64,000 nucleotides of DNA. It comes from Raphanus sativus (taxonomy: Eukaryota > Streptophyta > Magnoliopsida > Brassicales > Brassicaceae). The DNA is taken from the NCBI RefSeq assembly GCF_000801105.2, contig NC_079514.1, forward strand, positions 8,184,001 to 8,248,000, read 5' to 3'. A program made the position numbers and the translations under genes. The notes under the pieces are model-generated. The model ran no database searches and had not been told where the DNA came from. It worked only from the letters and a program-made list of their open reading frames with translations. Shown piece by piece: positions 1 to 10,906 of this stretch. Each line of letters opens with the position of its first letter. Within the stretch, counting starts at the first letter, position 1.

Positions 1-499
1 CGTAGGTTTAGGGGTATTAATGGAAGATATGATCGAAAATGGAAACGTAAGCTATCTGGCTCTTGCGGGCTGTGTCGGGACAAGACATGCATCAGACTTC
101 CAAATTCAGACAGTCAGATTCATACATGCGTGAGCCGGTGTTTTATCCATCTTCCATCTCTATTTTCTTACTCTCTTGATGTTTTTTTTTTGGATCAAAA
201 CTCTGTTGATATTTTTTTTTATGATATGAAATGAAATATGATAACCTAGATGGCGCATAACAATTTCTTTTTACGAATACTGAAAAGACTTAGGATACCA
301 GGTTAGATCTGCGTCCATGATTATATTGGTCTCGTATAGCTGGCCTCAACTCAAAATAATAATTCAGAAAATAAAAAACTGAAATAACTACGAGTGGTTC
401 ATTTGGTAACTCAATTTCACCGGGTGATCTATTTTGATAGTACTTTGTATTATTTTCTTGTAATTATTTATTTACTAATGCAGACTATGCTAAAATTCC
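1..499. other. Upstream flank, no gene recognised
   Basis: AT-rich flank before the sulfate transporter. No reading frame with family resemblance was seen on either strand. It should contain the distal promoter of SULTR3;1. Confidence 0.4.
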
Positions 500-508
500 T
501 ATAAAAAG
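500..508 (+). promoter_or_regulatory. Probable TATA box of SULTR3;1
   Basis: The string TATAAAAAG lies about 95-103 bases upstream of the SULTR3;1 ATG at 603. It is followed by a pyrimidine-rich leader (ctcttctcctcactcc), which suits a short plant 5' UTR. No transcript evidence is available, so this is a positional inference. Confidence 0.45.
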
Positions 509-602
509 AAGAACTCACCTGGGCTCTTCTCCTCACTCCTCACTTACAGCCGCCAAAAATAAAAAAGTCCAACAAAACCTTTCTAAACAGACCGGTCTCC
601 AA

Positions 603-3600
603 ATGGGAACGGCTGACTACACATTTCCTCAAGGAGCGGAGGAGACGCACCGTCGCCACCACACGGTGGAGGCTCCGGAGCCTCAGCCGTTCATGAAGTC
701 ACTTCAGTACTCAGTGAAGGAGACTCTGTTTCCAGACGATCCTTTCAGACAATTCAAGAACCAGAACGCATCAAGAAAAGTTGTACTAGGCCTCCAATAC
801 TTCTTCCCAATTTGTGAATGGGCTCCACGCTACAATCTCAAGTTATTCAAGTCAGATCTCATAGCCGGAATCACCATCGCTAGCCTAGCCATCCCACAGG
901 GCATTAGTTACGCTAAACTCGCCAACTTGCCTCCTATTCTTGGCCTTTGTAAGCGTTATACATTCTTCTTTATTTGAAAACGGTTATTTTGTATTAATCA
1001 GTTTTTTTAATTGTTAATTTATTGAGAACAAGAAAAAACAAAACAACCCCAGTTCCAGTATTTTATACTCCTGTCGTCAAATCAAATATATTTATTCAAA
1101 AAATGTCTAATTATTGTTTTGTTTTTGTGGCGGTTAGACTCAAGTTTTGTTCCACCGTTGGTGTACGCGGTGATGGGGAGTTCAAGGGATTTGGGGGTGG
1201 GGACGACGGCGGTTGGGTCTTTGTTGACAGGTGCCATGCTTAGCAAAGAAGTTAGTGCTGAGAAAGATCCTAAGCTCTACCTTCATCTTGCTTTCACTGC
1301 CACGTTTTTTGCAGGCGTTCTCGAAGCCTCCCTCGGCATTTTCAGGTTAGTTTTTAATTTATTTCCATTTATATGATTTTTAACTTAAAACCAGCCTACC
1401 TGAAGTTTAAAGTGTAGTTATATAGATCCAAAGCATGTATAACAAAGATTCCGGCATCAAAAATATATTACCAAATAAAAAAATCACCAACTAGCTCACT
1501 TTTCTTTTGTTTGTACGTAAGAAATAGAAAACATGATAAATAATTTAGAAAGCACTAGGCCATGAGTGACATTCTTCATGGCGAGTTACATGACGTGAAC
1601 GTGATATAGACTATAGTTGCTGATTAACGAGCCTATGGGGGAAAAAGCGAAGTAACTATAGAGAATCTTATTTTACCAAAAAAAACTATCTTAATGAAAT
1701 GTATTTACTTTTGGGCATGATCAGTTTATATTATGTGGTCATAGTGGGATAAAAGATTAATTAATTGTTAAACTTGTACTTAGTTTAAAAGCACATAAAA
1801 AAAAGTTTAAAAGCACATAAGATATGATTTTTGTGACTTATACATACATATAGGTAAGTAGAAAAGGGTTATGAGCACTACATGAGACTGGCTAATAACT
1901 TGGTCATGATAAGTTACTGATGCAAACTGATACTTAATTAATAGTCATTACGTACACAATTTAATTAACAAAAAGAAACTAGGGCCGTAACTGGTTACGA
2001 ATTTAAAAATGATTAGAACTAAAAAAAAATGGAATGCAAATAAATGAAATAAGAGAAGTTATGGAATAAAAAATATAACTCCATCTCATTCATGAGCTTG
2101 TTAATCATAAATGTTTTATAACTACGATCTATTTATTTCTATGCATTCCCCCCCCCCCCCCAAAAAAAAATCAATGGCATATATATTTGTTTTTTATTCT
2201 AGTTACATGGTTTTTTTGGAATCTACAAGAAAAGTTATTCCGTATAATTTTATTCCAAAAAATTGTAATTCAGTTATACCTTAATTAAAAATAATTTGCA
2301 GGTTAGGGTTCATAGTGGATTTTCTATCGCATGCAACGATAGTGGGATTCATGGGAGGAGCAGCGACGGTGGTGAGCCTGCAACAGCTTAAGGGTATATT
2401 TGGACTTAAGCATTTCACAGAAGCCACTGATATTATCTCCGTCATGCGTTCAGTCTTCTCCCAAACTCACCAGGTGTCACTAGTAATTGCATCTAAGACA
2501 TTGTTAAACATGTGTTTATGTTTATTTATTCCTTACGTTAATTATTCACTAATACTCCCAAACATATCATTCCCAATGTCAGTGATTATTCTCCTAATCA
2601 AATTAATAATTATAGTTAGACATTATTAAACATGTGGTCTCTGTTTGTTTATTTGTTGTGTAGTGGAGATGGGAGAGTGGCGTTCTCGGCTGTGGTTTCC
2701 TTTTCTTCCTTCTTTCCACCAGATATTTCGTAAGAATTATTATTTCTCATTCTACCTTAATAAATTGATTAATCCATTTCTTGTCGACAAGAGGGTTTTA
2801 ACAAAACACGCGACAATGATATTTCGTATAATTCCATTAATCTATACTCTATTACTCTTTGTCTTTATCAATCTTTTTCTTACAAAGAATAGATAAGGCA
2901 TTAAAATAATAGAAAATTACATTTTGTACAATTGAGAACGTAACTAGCTAATGTGTTTTAAATGACGAATTGATTATCAGAGCACGAAGAAACCAAAATT
3001 CTTTTGGGTGGCGGCAATGGCTCCTTTGACCTCAGTGATTCTTGGAAGCCTCTTGGTTTACTTCGCTCACGCTGAGAGACATGGTGTTCAAGTGGTATGT
3101 TTTTGATATAATTATTTTAATATAACAGTAAGAAATGTTCCATTTAGTAAGGCCAGGTATGTATCCTTTAACTGATATCTGACAAGTTAAAACATATATA
3201 CATATATACATATATATCTAACCGGAATATAGAACACTATGGCTTTCGATAAAAAAAAATACTGTGGCTAGAAGAAAAAGTTGCAAGAAGCAACAAGTGG
3301 GGCTTATATAGGCATTTTCAGCATTTTTTTTTAATTTTGTCCGGATTGGAGAGTGATGATAGAGTAAAGGAAGGTGTATGATTGTGCAGATAGGGAACCT
3401 GAAGAAAGGGTTGAATCCACTCTCCGTGTCTGATATGGTCTTTACTTCGCCTTACATGTCTACGGCTGTTAAAACTGGCTTCATCACTGGGATCATAGGT
3501 CTCGCTGTAAGTCTCACTCCTAAACACCCTATTATTCGTATTTTTGCTAGATTTGTAAATGCTGAATATACAATATTATATATATCTAGCTATACAAATA

Positions 3601-6600
3601 TTGAATTAAACGTGGAAAACTTTTTTCTGCTGTTGTTGTTATTGTAGTGTATACAATAGATAGATAAAAATTTATAGAATAATCATGTCTTGAAACAATT
3701 ATTCCTTAAATGTTTTGAAATTCTTTGTCAAGTACTCTTAATAAAAAGTTGTAATAATTTGGGAACCATAAGACATGTATATCTACATTATTAAAACTAA
3801 GTACTTTTGAGAATTGTTTGGATAGCATTATAAAAAATAATATTTGAAAACGTAGATAACAGTATAAAAAGAAATATAATATTGTTTAGAAACATAGATA
3901 ACATAGTATATTTAAGAAAAAAATGAGTTTATGTTATTAAGAAAAATTGGAAGTGCATCATATTATGAGAAATTATCTATCTGAGTCAGCTTTAAAATAT
4001 ATGGTTCAGTCTAATTTTTCTTAAAAATATATTTTGTCTAAAAGAATCATAAAACAAAATTTAAACTTTATATACATATTTCAAATAAAAATAATAATTT
4101 AAAATTGATTTATATAAAAAAATGATTCAAAAATATACAATATTCAAAATTTGATTTTTATTAAAATATTTTTCAATAACCGTTATAAAAAATGTTTTCA
4201 ATACAAAGTCTAATTTCAAACACCAACTTAAATTATGGTTTTTATATTTTACATTAAATTTTTAAATATAATATATGTGATTATTTATATGATGGTAAAA
4301 TAATATTAATTATATGATGATAAGTATAAAATATGATTAATTATATGATAACACATATATAATATATAATAGTGACACGAAAAATAAATAACAACATATT
4401 TTCGAAGTCTAGTTATAGTTTAAATTTTTTGGCTCGCCAATGTTTCATCGGTTTTTCTCCTCTTATTCATGTCTAAATAATGCATTCTCCATTTAAGTCA
4501 AAGGCTAGGAAGCTAACCAATCCGATCAACAGATATAACTCAAATAAGCAATTGAGAAGGACCCATCCAAAATAAGGTGAAATTGATGTATAAATGTAGG
4601 AAGGAATTGCTGTGGGAAGGAGCTTTGCTATGTATAAGAACTACAACATAGACGGGAACAAAGAAATGCTCGCTTTTGGAGTGATGAACATCGTTGGTTC
4701 CCTCACATCTTGTTACCTCACAACCGGTACGGACACACATTCTATGGTTTCAACCAGTGTTGTTAAACCCGGACCAAACCGGCGGTCGGACCGGGTTCAA
4801 CCGTGAACCGGACACCAAGCCGGGTTGGGTTAATGGTAAAACTCAACTAAAATTGAACCGGTTAAAAATCCATATTGAACCGTTAAAAACCCGGGAACCG
4901 ACGACCCAACAAACCGGTAAAACCATGGTTCGTAGAAAAAATATAAAAAAAATATTAATAAAATAATTAGTTTTAAAAATGAAATGAAAATAGAGTTTGT
5001 GACAAACTATAATTCAAAAGATATTGCCATTTTTGACGTTTTTTTCTTTTTAAGTCTATGATGTCTCTACAAAACTGTAATTCACAAGATATTTTATACT
5101 TTTGTGTTTTGATGTCTTTACAAAACTTTTGCGATGTACTAAGCAATGAAGAAAGTGGTCAATAAACTTGATTTCCACCAAATTCAAAAACAGAAAATCA
5201 ACAATTGTCACAATGAAAATCAGCAACCGTCGCAACGTTGCACTAATGTGTATAATTTTTTTTAAAGGTGATAAAAATTTATAGTGATCTAGAGAATAAA
5301 CTTTAAATGTGTTTTTTCCTATTGATTTAGATTTAAACTATTAGATTTTTTATTTTTGTTATTACATTTCAGCTTACTATTTTCTAAAATATGCATATTA
5401 TATACAAAATATTATTAAATTCAGTTTAATACATCAAACCCGGTCGAACCCAATCGAACCAGGTCGAACCACATTGATCCATGACCCAAAATATTTCCGA
5501 TTCAGTCACCAGTCCAGTTTTAAAAACACTGGTTTCAACATTATCACATTAACAAGACGTAATATTTTCTATATAAAATATAAATAACGACGTACCACAT
5601 TACTAGGACCGTTTTCGAGATCGGCCGTGAATTTCAACGCCGGTTGCAAGACTGTGGTGTCGAACATAGTGATGGCAATTGGGGTTATGTTCACATTGCT
5701 CTTCCTTACGCCACTTTTCCACTACACACCACTCGTCGTCCTCTCCTCCATCATCATATCCGCAATGCTTGGACTCATCGATTACCAAGCTGCTATTCAT
5801 CTCTGGAATGTCGACAAATTCGACTTCCTTGTCTGCATGAGCGCTTACTTTGGTGTCGTATTCGGCAGTGTCGAGATCGGACTTGTTGTAGCAGTAAGTG
5901 TGTTCTTTAGCGCAGCGGTTACATTTTACACAATGTATATGAATAAGAAAATAACTTTTATACATAATTTATTTTTCGGGTGGTGAAGGTGGTGATATCG
6001 ATAGCAAGGTTGTTGCTATTCGTGTCGAGACCGAGGACTGCGTTGAAGGGAAACATACCAAACAGCATGATCTATAGAAACACCGAGCAGTATCCTTATC
6101 ACTACAAGAAAGAGGCTTCCATAGCGACAGTCAGATTTGTCGGGATGTCCTCGGAAGACCTCATTTCCGATATTGTTCCGACAAACCACAAGACGTCGGA
6201 GTTTGGGTCTCGGAAATACTGATATGTCGATATGTTATCGGAATTTACCGAGAAACACACATTCTCGGGAAACTTGTCGGTAAAGGTTGTCGATAATCAG
6301 TGGCGGACCCACGTTACTGAGTATGGTGTCAATTGACACCCCAAAAACCGTGATAAATATTTAGTTGTAGCTTAAATACCTTGAAATTCACTAGCACAGT
6401 TGGTAAACTAAGCTTGTTGAACCCCCAAAACTAGGGTTCAATACCCAAACTGAACCTTTGACACTTTTTTGAACCCAGTTAAAATTTATTCTGGGACCGC
6501 CACTGTCGATAATACCGAGGCTTTTCCGAGAAATTTATAATTTTAATTAAAAAAATAAATTGAAAATAATGAAAATGCAAATAAAGATAATAATATTAAA

Positions 6601-8290
6601 ATTATCAAATATTCACTACATTAAGAAATAAATAAACAAATAAAAATTTAAAACAAAAATCTGAAGCTCCGGCGGTGGAAAGAGGCGGCGGTGGCACAAA
6701 CTGGTTTTAGTGAAAGCGCAGAAACTGTTGGCCCAAATGGTGGTTTTGGTAAACATCATCTAAGATTGACTTCTCCAAAAAGAATCTGAAAAAATAAAAC
6801 AGATCTACATCAAGAACAAGAAAATGAGAAGATCGGAAAGAAGATGAACAAAAGAAAATATGGAGTGACAAGGAGGCAAATAAAACAAAAGAAAAAAAAA
6901 AGAAATGGACTTATCTTTGCTTCTAAGAAGAACGTTTAGGACCCCCTGGGCTTTCTTGTGACTTTTCTACTTGCTGCTCTTAGGATCTTGAAAACGGAGA
7001 TTGAAATCCCAGAAGTTGAGAAAAGGATAGATCTAAGCAAGGAGTTGTGCGTAATGAAATAACGAAAAAGAAATAAGATAGAAATTAAGGGAATATAACC
7101 AAATTATGACTGGTTTAGAGAAACTAAGAAAGAAGATTACAGCATGAAGAATAGAAAGAGTAGAAAGTAGAATTAAAAGAAGTTGAAGAAAGAAAATGGA
7201 TTGAAGAAGGGGAGAGGAGTATAAAACATTTGTTTTCGATAAAATTATAAAAATTATTTTAAAATTAGTAAAAGTTATTTTAAAATTAGTATAAATGTTA
7301 AAAATATATTGATATTATGTATGTGACCACTGTAGAAAGGCCCCACACATTTACCGTGAGACTTCCGACGAATTCTTAAATAGTTTTCCGATTATTTACC
7401 GAGAACAATTTTATTTTGCCGGTATATAAACTTCCCGAGAAATTTATGACAACTCGTTCCAAGAAACTATCGACAAAACCTTTATGTCGGAAATTTCCGA
7501 TGAGATTCTAACAAAATTTTGTAATTTTCGGAAAATTCTCAGTAATCTATCAGTTTTTTTCTGGCAAAAAAGTTTCTCGGTAAATTTCCTCGGAGGATAC
7601 GTATATTTCTTGTAGTGTATTCAAGAACCATTCCTGGTCTTCTAATCTTGGAGATTGATTCTCCCATCTACTTTGCCAACGCTGGTTACTTGCGTGAGAG
7701 GTAACCTTAGCCCTAATTCACATGCACATGCAAAGGATGGAGTATTGGTTTTATATTATTCCATTCGTTTATATGTTGGGTACAGAATCACAAGGTGGAT
7801 CAATGAAGAAGAAGAGAGGGTCAAAACATCAGGAGAAAACAGTTTACAATATGTTATACTCGATATGTCCGGTAATTACATATCTTGATTTTCTCTGACA
7901 CTATAGTGTTGTCTTCGATCAAGGCTTACTTTGAGTGTGTTGACTAAAACAGCTGTCGGTAATATCGACACGAGTGGTATAAGCATGATGGAGGAAATTA
8001 AGAAAATCATTGACCGAAAAGAGTTAAAGGTAACGTAATAAGTCGTATAAACACTTCATCAGGATATGCTGTGGTTCATTTTTCACGTATTTCTTAAAAA
8101 TCCTCAGTTAGTATTGGCAAATCCAAAAGGAGAGGTCGTGAAGAAACTGACCAGATCCAAATTTATCGACAACTTGGGAAAAGAATGGATGTTCTTAACG
8201 GTTGCAGAAGCTGTGGAGGCTTGTAGTTTCATGCTTCACACTTTAAAAACGCAAGCCGCCTCCAAAGGAGAGCCTTGGAACAACGTCTAG
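603..8290 (+). CDS. SULTR3;1: Group 3 sulfate transporter SULTR3;1, coding exon split by a CACTA-type transposon
   Basis: Proton-coupled sulfate transporter of the SLC26/SulP family; Arabidopsis SULTR3;1 is reported in the chloroplast envelope. Exons: 603-948, 1138-1345, 2302-2473, 2664-2729, 2981-3094, 3390-3506, 4600-4726, 5607-5893, 5989-6099 plus 7621-7700 (one exon split by the insertion), 7786-7871, 7953-8029, 8108-8290. All introns are GT-AG. The N-terminus MGTADYTFPQGAEE, the signature IASLAIPQGISYAKLANLPP and the C-terminus EPWNNV match remembered SULTR3;1. The transmembrane core ends just before the insertion; the STAS domain (GNIDTSG core) lies wholly after it. Counting one copy of the 3-base target duplication, the exons total 1974 nt (657 aa), the usual length, with no other damage. 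If the insert is not spliced out, translation stops at 6220-6222 and STAS is lost. This allele is therefore probably non-functional or hypomorphic. Confidence 0.9.
1346..2301 (+). other. SULTR3;1 intron 2
   Basis: AT-rich 956-bp intron with GT-AG borders that join the AGG codon of LGIFR|LGF. It holds a C homopolymer at about 2147-2161 next to an A run, and a short direct repeat (aaaagtttaaaagcacataa) near 1784-1820. No element ends were recognised. Confidence 0.7.
4755..5531. mobile_element. Non-autonomous hAT-type element in SULTR3;1 intron 7
   Basis: A 777-bp element bounded by inverted ends CAGTGTTGTTAAA and TTTAAAAACACTG. It is flanked by a perfect 8-base direct repeat GTTTCAAC at 4747-4754 and 5532-5539, the target-duplication length of hAT transposons. 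No transposase is present. Its first 170 bases are rich in CCGG and GGTTCAACC-like motifs, unlike the AT-rich intron around it. It sits inside the intron, so removal leaves the normal GT-AG intron. Confidence 0.85.
6100..7617. mobile_element. Non-autonomous CACTA (En/Spm-like) transposon in a SULTR3;1 coding exon
   Basis: A 1518-bp element starting CACTACAAGAAA and ending TTTCTTGTAGTG, perfect 12-base inverted ends of the CACTA class. The exon bases TAT are duplicated on both sides (6097-6099 and 7618-7620), the 3-base duplication typical of CACTA elements. Subterminal regions carry many short motifs of the type TCGG..AATTTCCGA in both orientations, also typical of CACTA. No transposase frame is seen, so it depends on a helper element. 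It separates codons for EQYP and SRTIPG of SULTR3;1. A hAT MITE is nested within it at 6298-6505. Confidence 0.93.
6298..6505. mobile_element. 208-bp hAT MITE nested in the CACTA element
   Basis: Inverted ends CAGTGGCGGACCC and GGGACCGCCACTG bound a 208-bp segment. It is flanked by a perfect 8-base duplication TCGATAAT at 6290-6297 and 6506-6513. The ends resemble those of the larger hAT element at 20282-23329 (CAGTGGCG start). It has no coding capacity. Being inside the CACTA element, it inserted after that family arose, though not necessarily after the CACTA insertion into the gene. Confidence 0.9.
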
Positions 8291-8883
8291 TTCCTTTTTT
8301 TTTTTTTTTCGTTTAAGCGTTTGTGACTACTCGTTATCAAATAGCATTATGTAATCACAAATTTCAGGGAAAAAAAATCTCAAATATCAGAAAAAAGGCA
8401 AAAGAAAAATGCATTTTGTATAATATTTGATTATTGATGATGAAGTCATATTCAATATGTACTCTTTAGTTTTCTCCTGAAGTTAATCTTGAGATTTTAT
8501 GGAATAATCGGTTTGGTTTGATTTTCTCGAAATTGATTGAAAGTCAATACGGTTTTGTAAGTGTGGAATTTGGTTTTGTTACCATTTAATACATATCAGG
8601 TATTGGATCAACTCTGGCCCATAATATACCCCACACAAACATTGTCTTGGATAAAAAACTGGCCCATCTTAGACCCGCACGTGACTTCCGTCACATCCTT
8701 ATCGTTATCATCTATTTGGCGGGTAACCGTTTGATCGCAACCGTCCAAATCAACGACCTTCCTTCACTATTATCATCTTACCGGATATAGCAGGTCAAAT
8801 CACCTGGGATCTAACGCACTCTTTCCTAGGTTAAACAGGTAACCGGTGATAAGCATCTCTTTCTCTCTTTTGATTATGCTTAG

Positions 8884-9078
8884 GTAAGTTTGTCTGAAAC
8901 GAACATATCTGCCATCCGTCTCGAGTACTCTTTCTAGGGTAATGGATTCTCTCTACTGTTTTGTTTGGGAGAAATTTGAAGCTTGGCTTGTTCATTCGTT
9001 GTTAGATTGATTCTTCTTATATTATGTTCCATGTTGAGTTTGCTAAGAACATGTTTAAGTTTGGTTGGTTCTGTACAG
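8884..9078 (+). other. Probable 5' UTR intron of HMGB1
   Basis: A strong donor (TTAG|GTAAGTTT) at 8883/8884 and an acceptor (TTCTGTACAG) ending at 9078 lie just upstream of the ATG at 9090. They would splice a pyrimidine-rich leader to TTGTTTCCAAG-ATG. This is inferred from splice signals only. Confidence 0.5.
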
Positions 9079-9089
9079 TTGTTTCCAAG

Positions 9090-10227
9090 ATGAAGACAGC
9101 AAAGGGGAAAGACAAAGCTAGGAACACCAATGAAGCCTTGAAGCTTGTTGATGACAGGTTAATCCCTCTGAAACTATGGTATTCGTAATAACTTTCTTGC
9201 TGAATCGTTGTCTCCTTCAAAAGAATCTTGTAGCTTAGGTTGGAGTGGAGAGACTGGTGTTTTTTAAGCATTGTCTTTTTGTGATTTGATCTAAAATATA
9301 AAGGTGAAAGCTTTTTAAAAAAAAAATTTCAGAAAGGTGGGAAAGAGGAAGGCACCGGCTGAGAAGGCTAGTAAGCGGGAGAAGAAGGCCAAGAAGGACC
9401 CTAACAAACCCAAACGACCTCCTAGTGCCTTCTTTGTCTTCCTGTTAGTCATATTAAACTTTCATTTTTTTTTTTGTTTTTTTCTGTATTCTGTTCTAAA
9501 GTTTATACTGCTTGGTTTCTTTTGTTTCAGGGAAGATTTTAGGACAACGTTCAAGAAAGAAAATCCAAATGTGAAGGCTGTCTCTGCTGTAAGCATTTGG
9601 CAGATTCCTTGTACATACATACTTAAATCCTAATTCCTCGTAGTCTTTACCTTCGCTTTTACTTGTCAAGGTTGGGAAAGCTGCAGGGCAGAAATGGAAG
9701 TCAATGTCTCAAGCTGTAAGTCTGATACTGTGATAATGGATATAACAGCTTACATCACTTTTGAATACTCTATTGTGATCTTTGGAGTAAGACATTGACA
9801 TTAGTTTTCACCCTCTTCGCTTTTGAAGGAAAAAGCTCCGTATGAAGAGAAAGCTGCAAAGAGGAAAGCTGAATATGAAAAGCTTATGGATGCATACAAC
9901 AAAAACTTGGTAAGCCCTATCTTATATATACAGACACTTATGTGACTTCAATCTGATTTCATTGCAATGGAAGACAGGAAGAGGAAGGGAGTGATGAATC
10001 TGAAAAGTCTAGGTCCGAGGTGAATGATGAAGATGAAGCTAGTGAGGAGGTAACAGTTCCTATAAGGAATGCAGAGTTTTATACATGACCCATTGTGTCT
10101 TGCTGTGAGTTTTAGGTTATCTGATGAGTTTGGCTTCATTTAATTTTCTCTGCAGGAAGCGCAGCTAGAGAAGGGAAAGGCAGGAGATGAAGAGGAAGAT
10201 GATGATGCGGACGAGGAAGAAGATTAA
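9090..10227 (+). CDS. HMGB1: High mobility group B protein, HMGB1-like
   Basis: Chromatin-associated DNA-bending protein of the plant HMGB family. Seven exons: 9090-9157, 9333-9443, 9531-9588, 9671-9715, 9829-9909, 9978-10049, 10156-10227, total 507 nt (168 aa; Arabidopsis HMGB1 is near 178). The order is a Lys-rich N-terminal arm (MKTAKGKDKA...), one HMG box (PNKPKRPPSAFFVFLEDFR through QKWKSMSQAEKAPYEEKA) and an acidic C-terminal tail ending DDDADEEED. The start was chosen because MKTAKGKD is the conserved N-terminus. The gene begins about 800 bp after the SULTR3;1 stop, in the same direction as in Arabidopsis. No defects were seen. Confidence 0.93.
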
Positions 10228-10906
10228 ACCAGAGATAGAGAGCATAACTGCAGGTCCAGAGGCAGAAGTAAGTAGTTTGTAATATGTGTGTTAACAACTA
10301 TAGATCCAAATGGTGTGCGCTTTTCTTTTTTCTTTTCCTAAGAACTAGGAACAGTTGTTAGCGGTTCAAGGAGGTTTTGTTTCAGCTTATTATCCATAAC
10401 AAACAATGTACCAATCACAAACTATGTACATGACTAAACTCTCCCTTCTAATGCATTTTGTGTTTCTTGAACTCTTTTAGTTGGTTTTCTACTGAGATTG
10501 AATGTAATAACGAATTTAACGCTCACTAATCTCTTGAACATGTGAAAAGCTAGATCGCAGTAGTCAAATTTAGAAACATATATAATCCATCTACTTACAA
10601 CATGAATTATGTATGTAGCCACCTGATTTGGTGTATGAAAGAACCAGCTCCTCTTTTTTATATATAGTTTGATCAAAAGAACATATAATATACAAGATGA
10701 AACATAAAATCCCAACAAACAAAAAAGAAAGAAATGTAACCTCTTATAAACATCAAAGAAACCTGTTTTCACCAAGCTACCTCACTCACTAGCTCAATTC
10801 ATGCTGAGGAGTCTCTCTAACAAGTCTTTTCCGTTTTGGCTGACAAATCAATCAAATCATATTATCTTATTTTTCCAAGTCATTTGATGATTTATTTCAT
10901 CTAATT
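10228..10906. other. Convergent 3' intergenic region, HMGB1 to CAX3
   Basis: About 680 bp between the stop codons of two convergent genes, expected to hold both 3' UTRs. The 113-codon minus-strand frame inside it shows no family resemblance and is probably chance. Confidence 0.5.

Noticed and set aside
6100..6222. Read-through of SULTR3;1 into the CACTA element as a natural C-terminus
   Set aside because: These codons lie inside the transposon. The true C-terminal exons are intact downstream.
10434..10775. 113-codon minus-strand frame between HMGB1 and CAX3
   Set aside because: Hydrophobic and low-complexity translation with no family resemblance, lying in the convergent 3' UTR region.
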